Shown: positions 9,801 to 19,011, counted from the stretch's first letter. The stretch is DNA of 64,000 nt from an uncultured Paenibacillaceae bacterium (GCA_913056365.1 CAJXLT010000003.1:62001-126000), one strand, 5' to 3'. Program-made: numbers and translations. Notes: generated from the sequence alone by a model not told the origin.

Positions 9801-11517
9801 GGCAACGGTAGCGGCCAATTCAGGGAACCTTGCTAGAACAGGCTATACGTTCGAGAGTTGGAATACACAAGCAGACGGCAATGGAACGGATTATGCCGCA
9901 GGCGCTGTGTTCATTATGGGAGAGGCAGACGTGACACTGTACGCGAAGTGGAGCGCGAACCAATATACGGTGAGCTTCGAGAGCAACGGAGGAACGGAAG
10001 TATTCGCGCAGACGGTTCGGTATAATGAGGAAGCGACAGAGCCATCTGCGCCGGAGAAGGCGGGGCATACATTTGGTGGATGGTATGAGGATGAGGGGCT
10101 AACATCCGCTTACGACTTCGCCGATGCGATTACGGCTGATCTGACCTTGTATGCGAAGTGGCAGAGAGATAATAACAATCGTCCATCTCGAAATTCGGAT
10201 GATGATTCCTACAGTGAGACGATTCCTGTTCGTGTAGAATCAGGCTCGGAGGATGGATCAGTGAAGATTGTCACGACCTTGACAATTAGCCGGACGACGG
10301 ATGCGGATGGACAACATAGAGATGAAACAACATTCACGCCGGAAGCGGCAGCCAGAACAGTGGAACAGCTTGAGGCAGCCGGCTCTGCTTCTGCCAAATT
10401 CGTAGTCTCGGATGAGCAAGATGAAATCGCGGTCTTCCAGATGAACATTCCGCAGGCTTCCGCAGAGCATCTAGCTGCCAGCCACATTAGCCTGGAGATA
10501 GCGACTGCCCATGCACATATTCATGTTCCAAGTGCGTCTCTACAGGAGGTTCAAGAAGATATCTACTTCCGCATTGTGCCGATCAGGCAGGAGAATGAAC
10601 GGAAGGAAGCAGAGCAACGGGCTGTAACAGATCCGATTGTGCGATTAGCTGTGGGTAGTCACAATGGCGATATTCAAATAGCAAGTAAACCGATCACAAT
10701 CGAGACCAATATACAGAACAGAGAGATGGAGCTGGTGCTGCCGCTTCATGATGACTCCTTGCGAGATGATCAGCTCCGTAACCTGGGTGTGTTCATAGAA
10801 CACAGTGACGGCACGAAACAATTTATCAAGGGTGAGATCGTCGCTTATGATGACACGGGAAGACAAGGGATTCGCTTCTCTGTTGACCGATTCAGCACCT
10901 TTATTGTCTTGCATGCGGACGGGTTGCATCAGGACTTGTCGCCTGACCCAACAGCAGACAACTTGCATGCACCGTACATCACGGGCTATCCAGATGGTAC
11001 CTTCGGTCCGGATAAGCAGTTGACCCGCGCGGAGATGGCAGTCATATTCAGCCGGATATTCGAACATGAACAACCGTTGGAAGCAGCTGCTGCGGGTGAT
11101 GGAACAGTGCGCCACTGGGCGGAGGATGCAATCGCTCAAGTGCTGGCGGCAGGGCTGATGAGCGGCTATGCCGACGGCAGCTTCAGACCAGACCAAGCGA
11201 TAACCCGCGCGGAGATGGCCAGTATTGCGGCGCGGCTGACAGATCCTCTTCCGCAAGTAAACGGAAGTTTTACAGACATCAACGGACACTGGGCGAGAGA
11301 AGCTATTGATAAAGTGAAGTCGGCTGGAGTGATTAGCGGTTATGAGGATGGCAGTTTCAGGCCGGACGAAGCCGTCACCCGCGCCGAGGCTGTCATCATG
11401 ATCAATCGCTTGACGGGAAGGAGCCCGTTAAGCGGTGCGAAGCCACAGTGGAAGGACGTCTTGCAGGAGCATTGGGCGTATGAACATATTCAGGCAGCTT
11501 CCATCCAACAGGAGTAA
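6835..11517 (+). CDS. Giant S-layer-anchored protein with two seven-bladed beta-propellers
   Basis: A secreted cell-wall protein of 1560 residues. ATG 6835 is 10 nt after GGAGGAG (6818-6824) and gives a signal peptide ending near VQAASA. Order of parts: seven roughly 49-residue repeats (about 40-375) with the pattern DTPYVVYxD...KATVMKYDG...WTEVG; two Listeria-Bacteroides (Flg_new) repeats with TLYAKW; a fibronectin type III-like domain (about 523-617); seven more propeller repeats (about 623-960); two more Flg_new repeats; a linker with an acidic NRPSRNSDDDSYSE stretch; and three SLH domains (about 1378-1548) with TRAEM motifs. Seven repeats per block fits two propellers. SLH domains bind pyruvylated secondary cell-wall polymer. 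Probable adhesin or surface binder; ligand unknown. Confidence 0.88.
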   Translation: MYQLDRQFYRKFIWVLAALLLWPGMPLAGTASVVQAASAEWTSIGSPNFSTSQAYYTNIALDSSNRPYIVFYDLAQAGKTTVMKWNGLTWEVVGSAGFSAGSVSATGIALDSSDTPYVMYKDLGNGRTTVMKYDGVNWIGVGAAGFSAGIVSDPSLVLDSHDTPYVVYQDEGNGNKATVMKYDGASWTEVGAAGFTEGTASDVSIAMASDDTPYVVYQDGDNGNKATMMKYDGASWTEVGAAGFTAGTASEMNVAMASDDTPYVVYTDGGNGNKATVMKYDGDWTEVGTAGFSQGSVHFADIALDSGDTPYVVYIDDFNSGKATVMTYDGSVWGIAGQAGFSANQAYFTTIAIDANDTPYVAYSDLSANVMSLHTAYTVTYDENGSTGGTVPNDSSLYAEGTSVVVADNTGSLVRTGHMFEQWNTQADGNGTDYAPGDAMLIGSADITLYAKWVANQYTVSFESNGGTAVSSQSVDYGEYAVEPASPRKAGYSFAGWYADVGLTIPYSFADAIQEDAVLHAKWNSSGFTNPSNLTADPGDRQVTLQWDTVTGATYYHIYRGMASGNYSGIPAITVTDATYQLTGLVNGFTYYFAVTAEGAAGESGYSNEVAASPQAAVAPARKKWRHIGDPSFSTSQAYYTDLALDSHNTPYIVFYDLDHTGKATVMKYNGTAWEIVGAAGFSAGTVADTSIALDSSDTPYVVYQDGGSGGKATVMKYDGANWTEVGAAGFSTGSATDTSLAIASDDTLYVAYADGGSSGKATVMKYDGANWTEVGAAGFSTGSVSDMSFAIASDDTLYVAYADGGNSGKATVMKYDGVNWIEVGAAGFSTGSVSDTSLAVDHVGALYVVYQDGSNGNKATVMKYNGTAWESVGAKGFSAGAVSDTDIAITSDHTLYVVYGDAVNAGKATVMTYDGTSWNVAGAVGLSADASYYTSIVLDSRDTPYVVYSALSANVQVLKPVYTIDYDGNGSTGGVAPTDSSFYWAGEPATVAANSGNLARTGYTFESWNTQADGNGTDYAAGAVFIMGEADVTLYAKWSANQYTVSFESNGGTEVFAQTVRYNEEATEPSAPEKAGHTFGGWYEDEGLTSAYDFADAITADLTLYAKWQRDNNNRPSRNSDDDSYSETIPVRVESGSEDGSVKIVTTLTISRTTDADGQHRDETTFTPEAAARTVEQLEAAGSASAKFVVSDEQDEIAVFQMNIPQASAEHLAASHISLEIATAHAHIHVPSASLQEVQEDIYFRIVPIRQENERKEAEQRAVTDPIVRLAVGSHNGDIQIASKPITIETNIQNREMELVLPLHDDSLRDDQLRNLGVFIEHSDGTKQFIKGEIVAYDDTGRQGIRFSVDRFSTFIVLHADGLHQDLSPDPTADNLHAPYITGYPDGTFGPDKQLTRAEMAVIFSRIFEHEQPLEAAAAGDGTVRHWAEDAIAQVLAAGLMSGYADGSFRPDQAITRAEMASIAARLTDPLPQVNGSFTDINGHWAREAIDKVKSAGVISGYEDGSFRPDEAVTRAEAVIMINRLTGRSPLSGAKPQWKDVLQEHWAYEHIQAASIQQE
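6970..7953 (+). repeat. Tandem 147-bp repeats, propeller block 1
   Basis: Seven in-frame units of about 147 bp, each encoding a roughly 49-residue blade. Units 3-5 (about 7264-7710) are nearly identical in DNA, which suggests recent expansion or homogenisation. Confidence 0.8.
8722..9715 (+). repeat. Tandem 147-bp repeats, propeller block 2
   Basis: A second run of seven in-frame 147-bp units in the same gene. Units 2-4 (about 8980-9340) share long identical stretches such as GCAGCGGGCTTCTCGACAGG. The block resembles block 1, pointing to duplication of a whole propeller with its Flg_new repeats. Confidence 0.8.
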
Positions 11518-11615
11518 CTAGAGAGGGACAGGGACTCGCTCGTTCCAAGTTCAGAATGAAGGATAGTAAACAAGCAGCAGGGGATATCTATCTAGTCGCG
11601 AATCTTATTGAGTAC

Positions 11616-11648
11616 AAGGGATTCCGGTTGGTCCGGATTTCCCCCTTT
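11616..11648 (+). terminator. Possible terminator after the giant SLH gene
   Basis: AAGGGATTCCGG is followed after 4 nt by CCGGATTTCCC, forming an imperfect stem with a weak CCTTT tail. It is the only structure in the 158-bp gap before the hybrid kinase gene. Confidence 0.35.
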
Positions 11649-11675
11649 GCTCTGCATGAAAGATAGAAGGAGTTC

Positions 11676-14600
11676 ATGAACTTGCAGAATGTAACGAACA
11701 AGAAGAGATTGCTTGTGTCTCTCTGCGTCCTGTCTCTTGTTGCCTGGTTCATGCATACGCAGCATGCTGCCGCTCTCGAAGAGCAAGTCCCCTCTGCCGT
11801 GCAGGGAGAGTTGGATTTGACGAATTGGGATTTCGAAAGCGATGGCACGGTCAGGCTTAGTGGAGAATGGGAATTTTATTGGAAGCAACTTCTGGATGCC
11901 GATGACTTCGCCCATACATCCGAATCTAGGCAAGCGATCATTGCAGAGGTTCCTAATGTTTGGTCCAATTATGAAGTCAATGAGGTCCCGCTGCCGGGTC
12001 AAGGGTACGCGACATATCGACTTAGAGTCAAATCCCATCCCGACCAGCATGAATTCGCGCTGAAGATTCCCACTCTCTCTACATCTTGCAAAGTGATGAT
12101 AGATGATCAGGTCGTAGCTGAATGCGGGTATGTAGCCACGGATGAGGAAAGCGCGGATGCCGCTTACTCGCCGCAAATCGTCATGTTCCAAGCCAATGCG
12201 GATCAGTTTGATCTCATTGTGCAGATTTCCAACTATATGTATAACAGCGGCGGCATGTGGTATGCGCTGGACATGGGTACCGAGAGTCAAATGACGGCAT
12301 ACCACGATATTGGACTCGGCATTGATATGATGATGATGGGTACGTTTCTTTTTATGGGTATTTATCATATCTTTATTTATTTTCAACGGCGTAGTCTACG
12401 GACGGCCATATTGTTCGGTGTCGGTTGTTTGATTGGTGCTGCCCGATTATGGTTGAGCGGGGAAATCTTTGTGTTGAAACTGTTCCCCGATCTAAGCATT
12501 CCTGTGCTGACGATGTTGAGCTATCTGACTTATTACGGTGGAATCATGTTGTTTGTTCTGTACTTGCGCGATCTGTATCCCCATGAAGTATCCAGACGGA
12601 TGACGGGAATTGTGACGGGGGTCTCGTGCCTGTTCATCTTGACAGTACTCGTAACTCCGCTTCCATTCTATACGGAGATGATCATCTACTATCACTTCTT
12701 CATGTTTCTAGTTAGTATGGCATTAATCCGAATCGTGTGGCTTGCGGTGAAGCGGAGAAGAGATGGCGCGCGCTTGCAATGCTTTGGCATCTTTTTTTTC
12801 ATCCTGACGTTCGTTGTGGATATTGCGGTTAATGCTTTTTATGTGTCAGCTGCAGTTCATCACACCTTGTTTATTTATTTGCTCAACCGGCAGATGGTGT
12901 TAATCGGATTGTTCGTGCTTGTTTTTGTCCAGGCGATTATATTATCCCGCCGCTATTCCAGAGCGTTCCATACCATCGAGGAAATGTCGCACAAGCTGCT
13001 TGCGCAAGACAAGCTGAAGGATGAATTCTTAATGAACACCTCGCACGAGTTTATAACCCCGCTGCATGGAATCATGAATATCTCTCAGTCCATGATGGAA
13101 GGTGCAGAGGGGAAATTGAATGCCGCGCAAAAGGAAAATATGTCGATTATCGTATCTGTCACGCGCGGTTTGACGAATCTCGTATCGGACATTCTGGATT
13201 TTTCCAAGTTGAAAAACAACGAAATTGAACTTCACAAGCGCCAGGTATCGTTGCAAGCCGTTATGCAAGTGAATATGGAAGTGTTTCGTTATTTTATCGA
13301 AGATAAGCCGCTTCACCTTCACAACATGATTCCGGATGATTTGCCCGCCGTCTACGCGGATGAGAACAGGTTACAGCAAATTTTGTATAATCTGATTGGC
13401 AATGCGATCAAATTCACGGAGCAAGGCAGCATTGTTATATCTGCCGAATGTAAGGGAGAGCTTGTAGAAGTTCACGTTACGGATACAGGGATTGGTATTC
13501 CCGCAGACAAGCAGGAGCTGATCTTTCAGTCGTTTGAGCAAGTGGGTGCGGCGGTTTCCAGAGAATACGGGGGGACAGGTCTCGGGTTATCCATTACTAA
13601 GAAGCTGGTTGAATTAAATGGAGGGCAATTGCAGGTAGATTCCAAATGGGGAGAAGGTTCTACCTTCACCTTCACGTTGCCCGTCAGCAGGAATGGAGAG
13701 GCGGATCAGGTCAGAAGTCACTTCTCACATCATCGCGTGCCGGATTCGGTTCGTCAGCCGCGTGATAGGGTGTATGAGCAAACCAGCTATCAGAATACGA
13801 TCTTGTCAGTCGATGACGATCCGACGAATCAGCAGGTAATTAAGAATGTGCTGGCGCAAGAACCATATCGCATCCTGACTGCGAGTCATGGCGAGGAAGC
13901 ATTGGCTATGCTGGACGGTGAAGATAAAATTGATCTGGTCATTCTCGATGTCATGATGCCAGGGATGACAGGATATGAGGTAGCGAGGCATATCCGCAAG
14001 AGACGTACGCTGACTGATCTTCCGATCTTGCTCGTGACCGTCAAGCATGCTCCCGAGGATCTGTTGGGCGGATTTGCAGCGGGTGCCAATGATTTTTTGG
14101 CCAAACCGTTCCATTCCCATGAGCTGAGAGCAAGGGTGCGGACATTATTGGAGCTGAGAAATTCAGTCGAACAGGCCATCCAATTGGAAATGAACTTCCT
14201 GCGGGCGCAGATTAAACCGCATTTTCTGTATAATGCGCTGAGCACTATTATCGGGATTTGCCCGAGAGACCCTAAGAAAGCCAGTCAACTGTTGAAAAAG
14301 TTAAGTCATTATTTGAGAAGCAGCTTTGATTTTCAAAACAAAGAAACGTTCATCCCGATTCAGAGTGAGCTGGAGCTGCTGGAATCGTATGTCATGATCG
14401 AGAAAGCGCGGTTTAAGGAACGATTGCGAATAAAACTCGATGTGGACGAATCGATCGATGCAATGCTGCCGCCGCTAAGCATTCAGCCGCTTGTCGAGAA
14501 TGCGATTCGGCACGGTGTGATGAAACGAATCGAAGGGGGAACGGTCAAGGTTTCGGTTGCACATACGGGAGACGGCATACGCATCTCTGTTGAGGATGAC

Positions 14601-14795
14601 GGGGTCGGTATGTCAGAGGACAAGCTTGCCGGGCTGCTGTCGATTGAACAAGACAACAGAGGAGTAGGGATTATCAATATTCACCAGAGACTTATGCGGA
14701 TTTATGGAACCGGTCTGGAGATCGAAAGTTCAGAAGGGCAAGGGACGAAGGTAGTCTTCAATCTTTCGTCCAAGAACAAGGGGGGCGCTGACTAG
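11676..14795 (+). CDS. Hybrid sensor kinase with two kinase modules and a receiver
   Basis: A 1039-residue membrane sensor. A signal-anchor is followed by a galactose-binding-like extracytoplasmic domain and seven membrane helices (7TMR-DISM type, about residues 210-420). Next come HisKA with the phospho-acceptor box SHEFITPLHGI (His457) and a first ATPase domain (DTGIGIP, GGTGLGLSI). A receiver follows with VDDD and LDVMMPG (Asp758). Last is a second, LytS/YesM-type kinase module with QIKPHFLYNAL (His849), PLVENAIRHG and DDGVGM. AAGGAG precedes ATG 11676. Its stop codon overlaps the start of the response regulator by one base, so the two form a unit. Two kinase chemistries in one chain are unusual; the signal is unknown. 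Confidence 0.9.
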   Translation: MNLQNVTNKKRLLVSLCVLSLVAWFMHTQHAAALEEQVPSAVQGELDLTNWDFESDGTVRLSGEWEFYWKQLLDADDFAHTSESRQAIIAEVPNVWSNYEVNEVPLPGQGYATYRLRVKSHPDQHEFALKIPTLSTSCKVMIDDQVVAECGYVATDEESADAAYSPQIVMFQANADQFDLIVQISNYMYNSGGMWYALDMGTESQMTAYHDIGLGIDMMMMGTFLFMGIYHIFIYFQRRSLRTAILFGVGCLIGAARLWLSGEIFVLKLFPDLSIPVLTMLSYLTYYGGIMLFVLYLRDLYPHEVSRRMTGIVTGVSCLFILTVLVTPLPFYTEMIIYYHFFMFLVSMALIRIVWLAVKRRRDGARLQCFGIFFFILTFVVDIAVNAFYVSAAVHHTLFIYLLNRQMVLIGLFVLVFVQAIILSRRYSRAFHTIEEMSHKLLAQDKLKDEFLMNTSHEFITPLHGIMNISQSMMEGAEGKLNAAQKENMSIIVSVTRGLTNLVSDILDFSKLKNNEIELHKRQVSLQAVMQVNMEVFRYFIEDKPLHLHNMIPDDLPAVYADENRLQQILYNLIGNAIKFTEQGSIVISAECKGELVEVHVTDTGIGIPADKQELIFQSFEQVGAAVSREYGGTGLGLSITKKLVELNGGQLQVDSKWGEGSTFTFTLPVSRNGEADQVRSHFSHHRVPDSVRQPRDRVYEQTSYQNTILSVDDDPTNQQVIKNVLAQEPYRILTASHGEEALAMLDGEDKIDLVILDVMMPGMTGYEVARHIRKRRTLTDLPILLVTVKHAPEDLLGGFAAGANDFLAKPFHSHELRARVRTLLELRNSVEQAIQLEMNFLRAQIKPHFLYNALSTIIGICPRDPKKASQLLKKLSHYLRSSFDFQNKETFIPIQSELELLESYVMIEKARFKERLRIKLDVDESIDAMLPPLSIQPLVENAIRHGVMKRIEGGTVKVSVAHTGDGIRISVEDDGVGMSEDKLAGLLSIEQDNRGVGIINIHQRLMRIYGTGLEIESSEGQGTKVVFNLSSKNKGGAD

Positions 14796-15910
14796 TGATT
14801 AACGTTATGATCGTAGATGACGAAGACAGTGCGCTGGATGCGCTGGAAGATGAATTGAATGAGATTGATGCTGTTCGCATAGTCGGGAAGTTTACCAGCC
14901 CCATGGAAGCACTGCAGCAGGTAGGAAGTCTGCATGTGGATATGGTGTTTCTCGATATCGAGATGCCGGGGATAGACGGGCTGGCGCTGGCCGATCAGAT
15001 GTTGCAGAACGATCAGTCTGTGGATGTCGTCTTTACTACGGCGTACGATCAGTATGCGGTCGAAGCGTTTGAAGTGAACGCGCTTGATTACATATTGAAG
15101 CCTGTCATGCAGGAGCGATTGCTCAAATCCTTCAACAAATGGATGGCCAAACACAAGAGCACAGATAGCTTCCATCGCGAACCAGCATGTCGGATAGCCA
15201 CCTTGGGGACGTTTCAGCTAATGATTACGACGGAAAAGGAAACGGAACAAACTGTAAAATGGCGGACGAACAAAGCAAGAGAACTGTTTGCCTATTTCGT
15301 CCATCAGCGGGGACAGGACGTGCACAAGTCCGATATGATTATCGATATTTGGCCGGAATATGATAGGGAGCGCGCGATTGCTCACCTGCATACAGGTGTC
15401 TATTATATTCGCAAGATGATCAAGCAGTATCGATTAGAGCATTGTATGACGGTTTACTATGCCAATGACTATTACCGGTTCGATATGCAAGGCGTATCCT
15501 TGGATATGGATAACCTTGTGTGTATCGCCAGCATGCGTGAATGCATTCAACACGATAATATCGAGCAGTATGAACAAGCGGCAGCTCTATACTGCGGACC
15601 CTATATGGGCAATCATGATTATCCTTGGTCCGTGATTGAGCGCCAGAAGCTGGAGCTGGACTATCTGGAACTGGTGAGCAAGCTGTCCGAGTATTACGAG
15701 AGCACGCAACGTTATCAAGATGCCATCGAGCTGTTGCAGCGCGGATTGGAACATAATCCTTGGCAGGAGGAACTGCATGAGCTGCTAATGGACATATACA
15801 ACATAACCGGAAATCATACAGCTCGGGAGGAACATTACCGTCGGATGAAGGAAATGTTCCGAGAAGAGCTGGGAATTGAGCCGAAAGTCTCGGCGCAAAG
15901 TGAATGTTGA
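14795..15910 (+). CDS. Response regulator with SARP-type DNA-binding and BTAD domains
   Basis: A 371-residue transcription regulator partnered with the hybrid kinase. The receiver (1-120) has VDDED, the phospho-acceptor FLDIEMPG (Asp54), TTAYD and LKPV. It is followed by a winged-helix domain (about 130-230, KARELFAYFVHQRGQ) and a bacterial transcriptional activation domain rich in tetratricopeptide-like helices (about 240-365). GTG 14795 overlaps the kinase stop by one base, with a GGGGGG element upstream. Receiver-BTAD fusions are common in Paenibacillaceae. BTAD/SARP proteins are known to bind direct repeats spaced 11 bp; such repeats occur at 29653, 34212 and 38317. Confidence 0.88.
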   Translation: MINVMIVDDEDSALDALEDELNEIDAVRIVGKFTSPMEALQQVGSLHVDMVFLDIEMPGIDGLALADQMLQNDQSVDVVFTTAYDQYAVEAFEVNALDYILKPVMQERLLKSFNKWMAKHKSTDSFHREPACRIATLGTFQLMITTEKETEQTVKWRTNKARELFAYFVHQRGQDVHKSDMIIDIWPEYDRERAIAHLHTGVYYIRKMIKQYRLEHCMTVYYANDYYRFDMQGVSLDMDNLVCIASMRECIQHDNIEQYEQAAALYCGPYMGNHDYPWSVIERQKLELDYLELVSKLSEYYESTQRYQDAIELLQRGLEHNPWQEELHELLMDIYNITGNHTAREEHYRRMKEMFREELGIEPKVSAQSEC

Positions 15911-15952
15911 CTACAGATGACGATTCTCTATGGAGTCATGAAATCTGCTAGG

Positions 15953-18541
15953 CTACTCCAGCAACCGCAGCTCCTGCACGGCATGCAGGGCCTGTGTGCG
16001 AGAGGATACAGCAAGCTTCTCATACACGCGCGATAGATACACGCGCACTGTTCCCGGAGACAAGGCAAGCTCTGCGGCAATTTCCTTGTTGGTCGCTCCT
16101 TGCTTCAGTAGGCGCAGCAGGTTCAATTCACTATGGCTCAGCGGTTCGGCCAGTGCCGATACGTGGCTTACCTGAGGCTTCTCGTCGCAGGGGAACAGTC
16201 CGAGCAGCTTACGTGCGTACTCACTGATCGTGTCAGTTGCCGGAAGCTTGGCAGGCTCTGTCATCTGGATCTGCAAATAATGCTTTAATAATGCTTTCAT
16301 GGCGGACCCTTCATCGAGAAAGCTTCGTATGTAGCCGTTCTGATGCCCAAGCGTCAACGCGTCGTGGAGTGGGAGCAAAGCGCTGTCCCGCCAGCCGCGT
16401 TGGTCTTCCAACAAGGCCTGTAGTATAGAAATTTCCACGATGCTAGAGATGAGCTGCTCTCTCTCGGCTTGAGGCTTCATTAGCTCCAGCAAGCGAAGGG
16501 CTTCTCTCTCCTTGCGCTGCTTACCGAGCAGCCGGACGAATGCCAGATACATATATTCTTGGTCGAAGGAAGGCTTGTCCTTGGCGGTCAGACCAAGCTT
16601 ATTTGCTGTTTTCTTGGCTAGTGCGGCTTGTCCGTCATGCAGATAGAGTCGGATTTGGAACGCTTGTAGCAGTCGAAGCCAGCGGTCATCGGTCGTAGCC
16701 TGTATAGCATTCTGAATACAGTCGTGTGCTAGATGGAGACGGTTGTCAGCCACATACAGGCGTGCTTGCGTAATCGCCAAGGGAATGGACAAGCCTGGAA
16801 CTTGCATCGACATACATGCGTGTTCGACTTCTCCCAGCAGCTCGTGGCTGCGGTCCAGCTGGTTCCATTCGTAATAGCCCTCGCACATCGATTGCTTCAC
16901 ATACAAGGTAATGAGCGACTGTGCCCAACCGCGGGATTCGAGAATCCCGGTGAACATGCGCCCGATCGCTTCCGTGGCATCGGAGAGCACGCCCTTGAGC
17001 CCTAACGGCATGCGCCTCACCAGAGGCTCGGTCAAGTTGTAATTATAGTTATAGAACATCGCATCCTCAGGCAGAATCTGATCCACTGATCCCTCAACAA
17101 ATGCAAACCATTTCTCAAAGTTACCGCTCAGAAACATCAGGTTGGAGCGAACGAACAGTATGCCACTTTGCAGCTTTCCGTTGCGATTCGGTTCATTGCT
17201 TGCAGCTCCGATTCGTTCGACCTCGTCCAGTAATCGATCAGCTTCCTGTAATTCCCCTGTCAGCACCAGCACGAAGGCATATAAGAGGGACAGCTCGGGC
17301 GTAAGTACAGCCTCGGTCGGAAGACGTCGGAACCAGTGCAGTACAGTGTCATGCTCTCCTCGGTGAAGAACCTCAGGAATATATGCTGTCATGTATGTGT
17401 GCACCAGATTCATATCTTGCGCTTCGAGCGCATGATGAATCGCCTCGTCCATCAGGCCGTGGGCGGCGAAGCTCTTGCTTGCCAATCGGTTAGCGCGCAG
17501 CCATTGCTGAGGATCGTTCCTCTTCACTAACCCTTGCAGGAACTGTGCGAACAGATGGTGGTAGCGGAACCACATGTTCCGGTCATCGAGCGGTACCAAG
17601 AATAGATTCAACCGTTTCACTTCTTCCAGCAGCAGCTGGCTGTTGGAACGCCCTGTGGCCATATCGGCGATAGGTGCATTCATCTTAGCAAACACGGATG
17701 TATCCAGCAAGAACGGGTATAGCTCAGCTGGTAGTTTGTCGATCACTTCATGAAATAGAAAATCAGCAACGTCCCGATGGTCTCCATTCATCTCTGAGAT
17801 ATAGCGGTCGTAGTTGGTTTCGGAACGAAGGGAGTGGCTCACCAGCTGCAGCCCGGCAGCCCAGCCTTCTGTTCGCAATCGCAGCTGCTCGATTTGACGG
17901 GAGGACAGTCGGATTCCGGCAGTACTTGTGCAAAACTGCTCTGTTTCCTCTATGGTGAACTGCATCTGCTGCATATCGAGGCCGTTATGTTCGTTATGGG
18001 CAATCCATTTGGCCACAGAGAAGGGCAGCTCACTACGTGAGGACAGAATCATATGAACACCCTGCGGCAAGTAATCGATGAAATAAGCAAGACTCTCATG
18101 GATGCGCCTATCGTGGATGACGTGAACATCATCCAATAAGATGACGATACGTTCTGGAAGCGTAAATAGTTCGTTAAGGAACGAGTCGAGAAACGTGTAC
18201 ATGGACAGGTTCGGCATAGCTTGGGCGAGCGATAAGATGCGCTCGCGGTTGGAATCAGGAAGAACGGGAGCTGCTGCGTGTGCAAGATATCGCCAAAATC
18301 GGATCGTGTCATTATCCAACTCGTCTAGCGCAAGCCAGGCACAAGGTATTTGACAGACATGTGCCCACTGGGTCAACAGCGTCGTCTTGCCGAATCCAGC
18401 CGGAGCAGATACGAATGTGAGCCGGCCATGCTGCCCCTCTGTGAGAGAATCGAGCAGCCGACTGCGCGGAATAAGGGAGTCCTTCGGATTGGGAAGGGTG
18501 ATTTTAGTTTTCAGAATAGCTGTATGAGTGTGATCGATCAT
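15953..18541 (-). CDS. MalT-like LuxR family ATP-dependent transcription activator
   Basis: An 862-residue STAND-type regulator. It has an N-terminal NTPase with Walker A SAPAGFGKTTLL (about residues 45-56) and Walker B VILLDDVH, a long helical repeat region, and a C-terminal LuxR helix-turn-helix (KEIAAELALSPGTVRVYLS). MalT-type proteins are switched on by a small ligand plus ATP. ATG 18541 is chosen because GAGGAAC lies 4 nt upstream and the protein begins like family members (MIDHTHTAILKTKI); the longer frame upstream is unsupported. It converges with the BTAD regulator gene and diverges from the next SLH gene, a possible target. The ligand cannot be deduced. Confidence 0.9.
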   Translation of the reverse strand: MIDHTHTAILKTKITLPNPKDSLIPRSRLLDSLTEGQHGRLTFVSAPAGFGKTTLLTQWAHVCQIPCAWLALDELDNDTIRFWRYLAHAAAPVLPDSNRERILSLAQAMPNLSMYTFLDSFLNELFTLPERIVILLDDVHVIHDRRIHESLAYFIDYLPQGVHMILSSRSELPFSVAKWIAHNEHNGLDMQQMQFTIEETEQFCTSTAGIRLSSRQIEQLRLRTEGWAAGLQLVSHSLRSETNYDRYISEMNGDHRDVADFLFHEVIDKLPAELYPFLLDTSVFAKMNAPIADMATGRSNSQLLLEEVKRLNLFLVPLDDRNMWFRYHHLFAQFLQGLVKRNDPQQWLRANRLASKSFAAHGLMDEAIHHALEAQDMNLVHTYMTAYIPEVLHRGEHDTVLHWFRRLPTEAVLTPELSLLYAFVLVLTGELQEADRLLDEVERIGAASNEPNRNGKLQSGILFVRSNLMFLSGNFEKWFAFVEGSVDQILPEDAMFYNYNYNLTEPLVRRMPLGLKGVLSDATEAIGRMFTGILESRGWAQSLITLYVKQSMCEGYYEWNQLDRSHELLGEVEHACMSMQVPGLSIPLAITQARLYVADNRLHLAHDCIQNAIQATTDDRWLRLLQAFQIRLYLHDGQAALAKKTANKLGLTAKDKPSFDQEYMYLAFVRLLGKQRKEREALRLLELMKPQAEREQLISSIVEISILQALLEDQRGWRDSALLPLHDALTLGHQNGYIRSFLDEGSAMKALLKHYLQIQMTEPAKLPATDTISEYARKLLGLFPCDEKPQVSHVSALAEPLSHSELNLLRLLKQGATNKEIAAELALSPGTVRVYLSRVYEKLAVSSRTQALHAVQELRLLE

Positions 18542-18686
18542 GAGTTCCTCACATGGATGTAATAGTCTATATTTGTTGGACGATAGATGGAATCTACGAA
18601 ATATCGTGCTCGGCGTCTGGCTTGTAAACTGCTGTCGTGCTGCCATCTTGTCTGTTGTACAAACGGGCTAGTCGGGCTTACTGGCT

Positions 18687-18871
18687 CAAATTCCTGCGAA
18701 CGTGCAGGCTTTGATAGCGCTGTAGCGCAAATTTCACGAAATTCCTGCGAATCTGCATTTTTCAAATCACGGAAGAGCTGTATCCAGCCAATTGGACATT
18801 GAAAGGATGTATGATCGCAGGTTTTAGGCTGATATGGGCTGTCTTCGAATGAACACCTGCACATTTGCATC
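18687..18871 (+). repeat. Dispersed palindromic element, copy 1 (diverged)
   Basis: One copy of a roughly 185-nt imperfect palindrome found five times in the window. Four core modules are visible: TTCCTGCGAACGTGCAGG (18691-18708), CCTGCGAATCTGCA (18744), AGGATGTATGATCGCAGG (18804) and CCTGCACATTTGCAT (18856). Modules 3 and 4 are inverted relative to 1 and 2. It lies between the divergent MalT-like and SLH genes; the rest of this 525-bp gap is AT-rich promoter-like sequence. Confidence 0.75.
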
Positions 18872-18979
18872 TATTCATCCTTCTCACCGAACGTCACCTA
18901 ACGCTCATCAGAAGTAGATCATAGTAGCGTAGTAGGCTCAACATCTTTCTATCATTTATTATACAAAAAAGTAGAACAA

Positions 18980-19011
18980 TTAACATTCGTCAATATTATG
19001 CTGAATGTTAA
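18980..19011. promoter_or_regulatory. Inverted repeat, candidate operator of the second SLH gene
   Basis: TTAACATTC (18980-18988) and GAATGTTAA (19003-19011) are exact complements separated by 14 nt, about 55 bp before the SLH start. The arrangement suits a dimeric regulator; the MalT-like protein encoded divergently is one candidate. No binding data exist. Confidence 0.4.

Noticed and set aside
10645-11289. 214-codon minus-strand frame
   Set aside because: Opposite the SLH domains of the giant surface protein; a shadow of its codon use.
15911-15952. Terminator between the convergent BTAD regulator and MalT-like genes
   Set aside because: The 42-bp gap has no stem of useful length followed by T residues on either strand.
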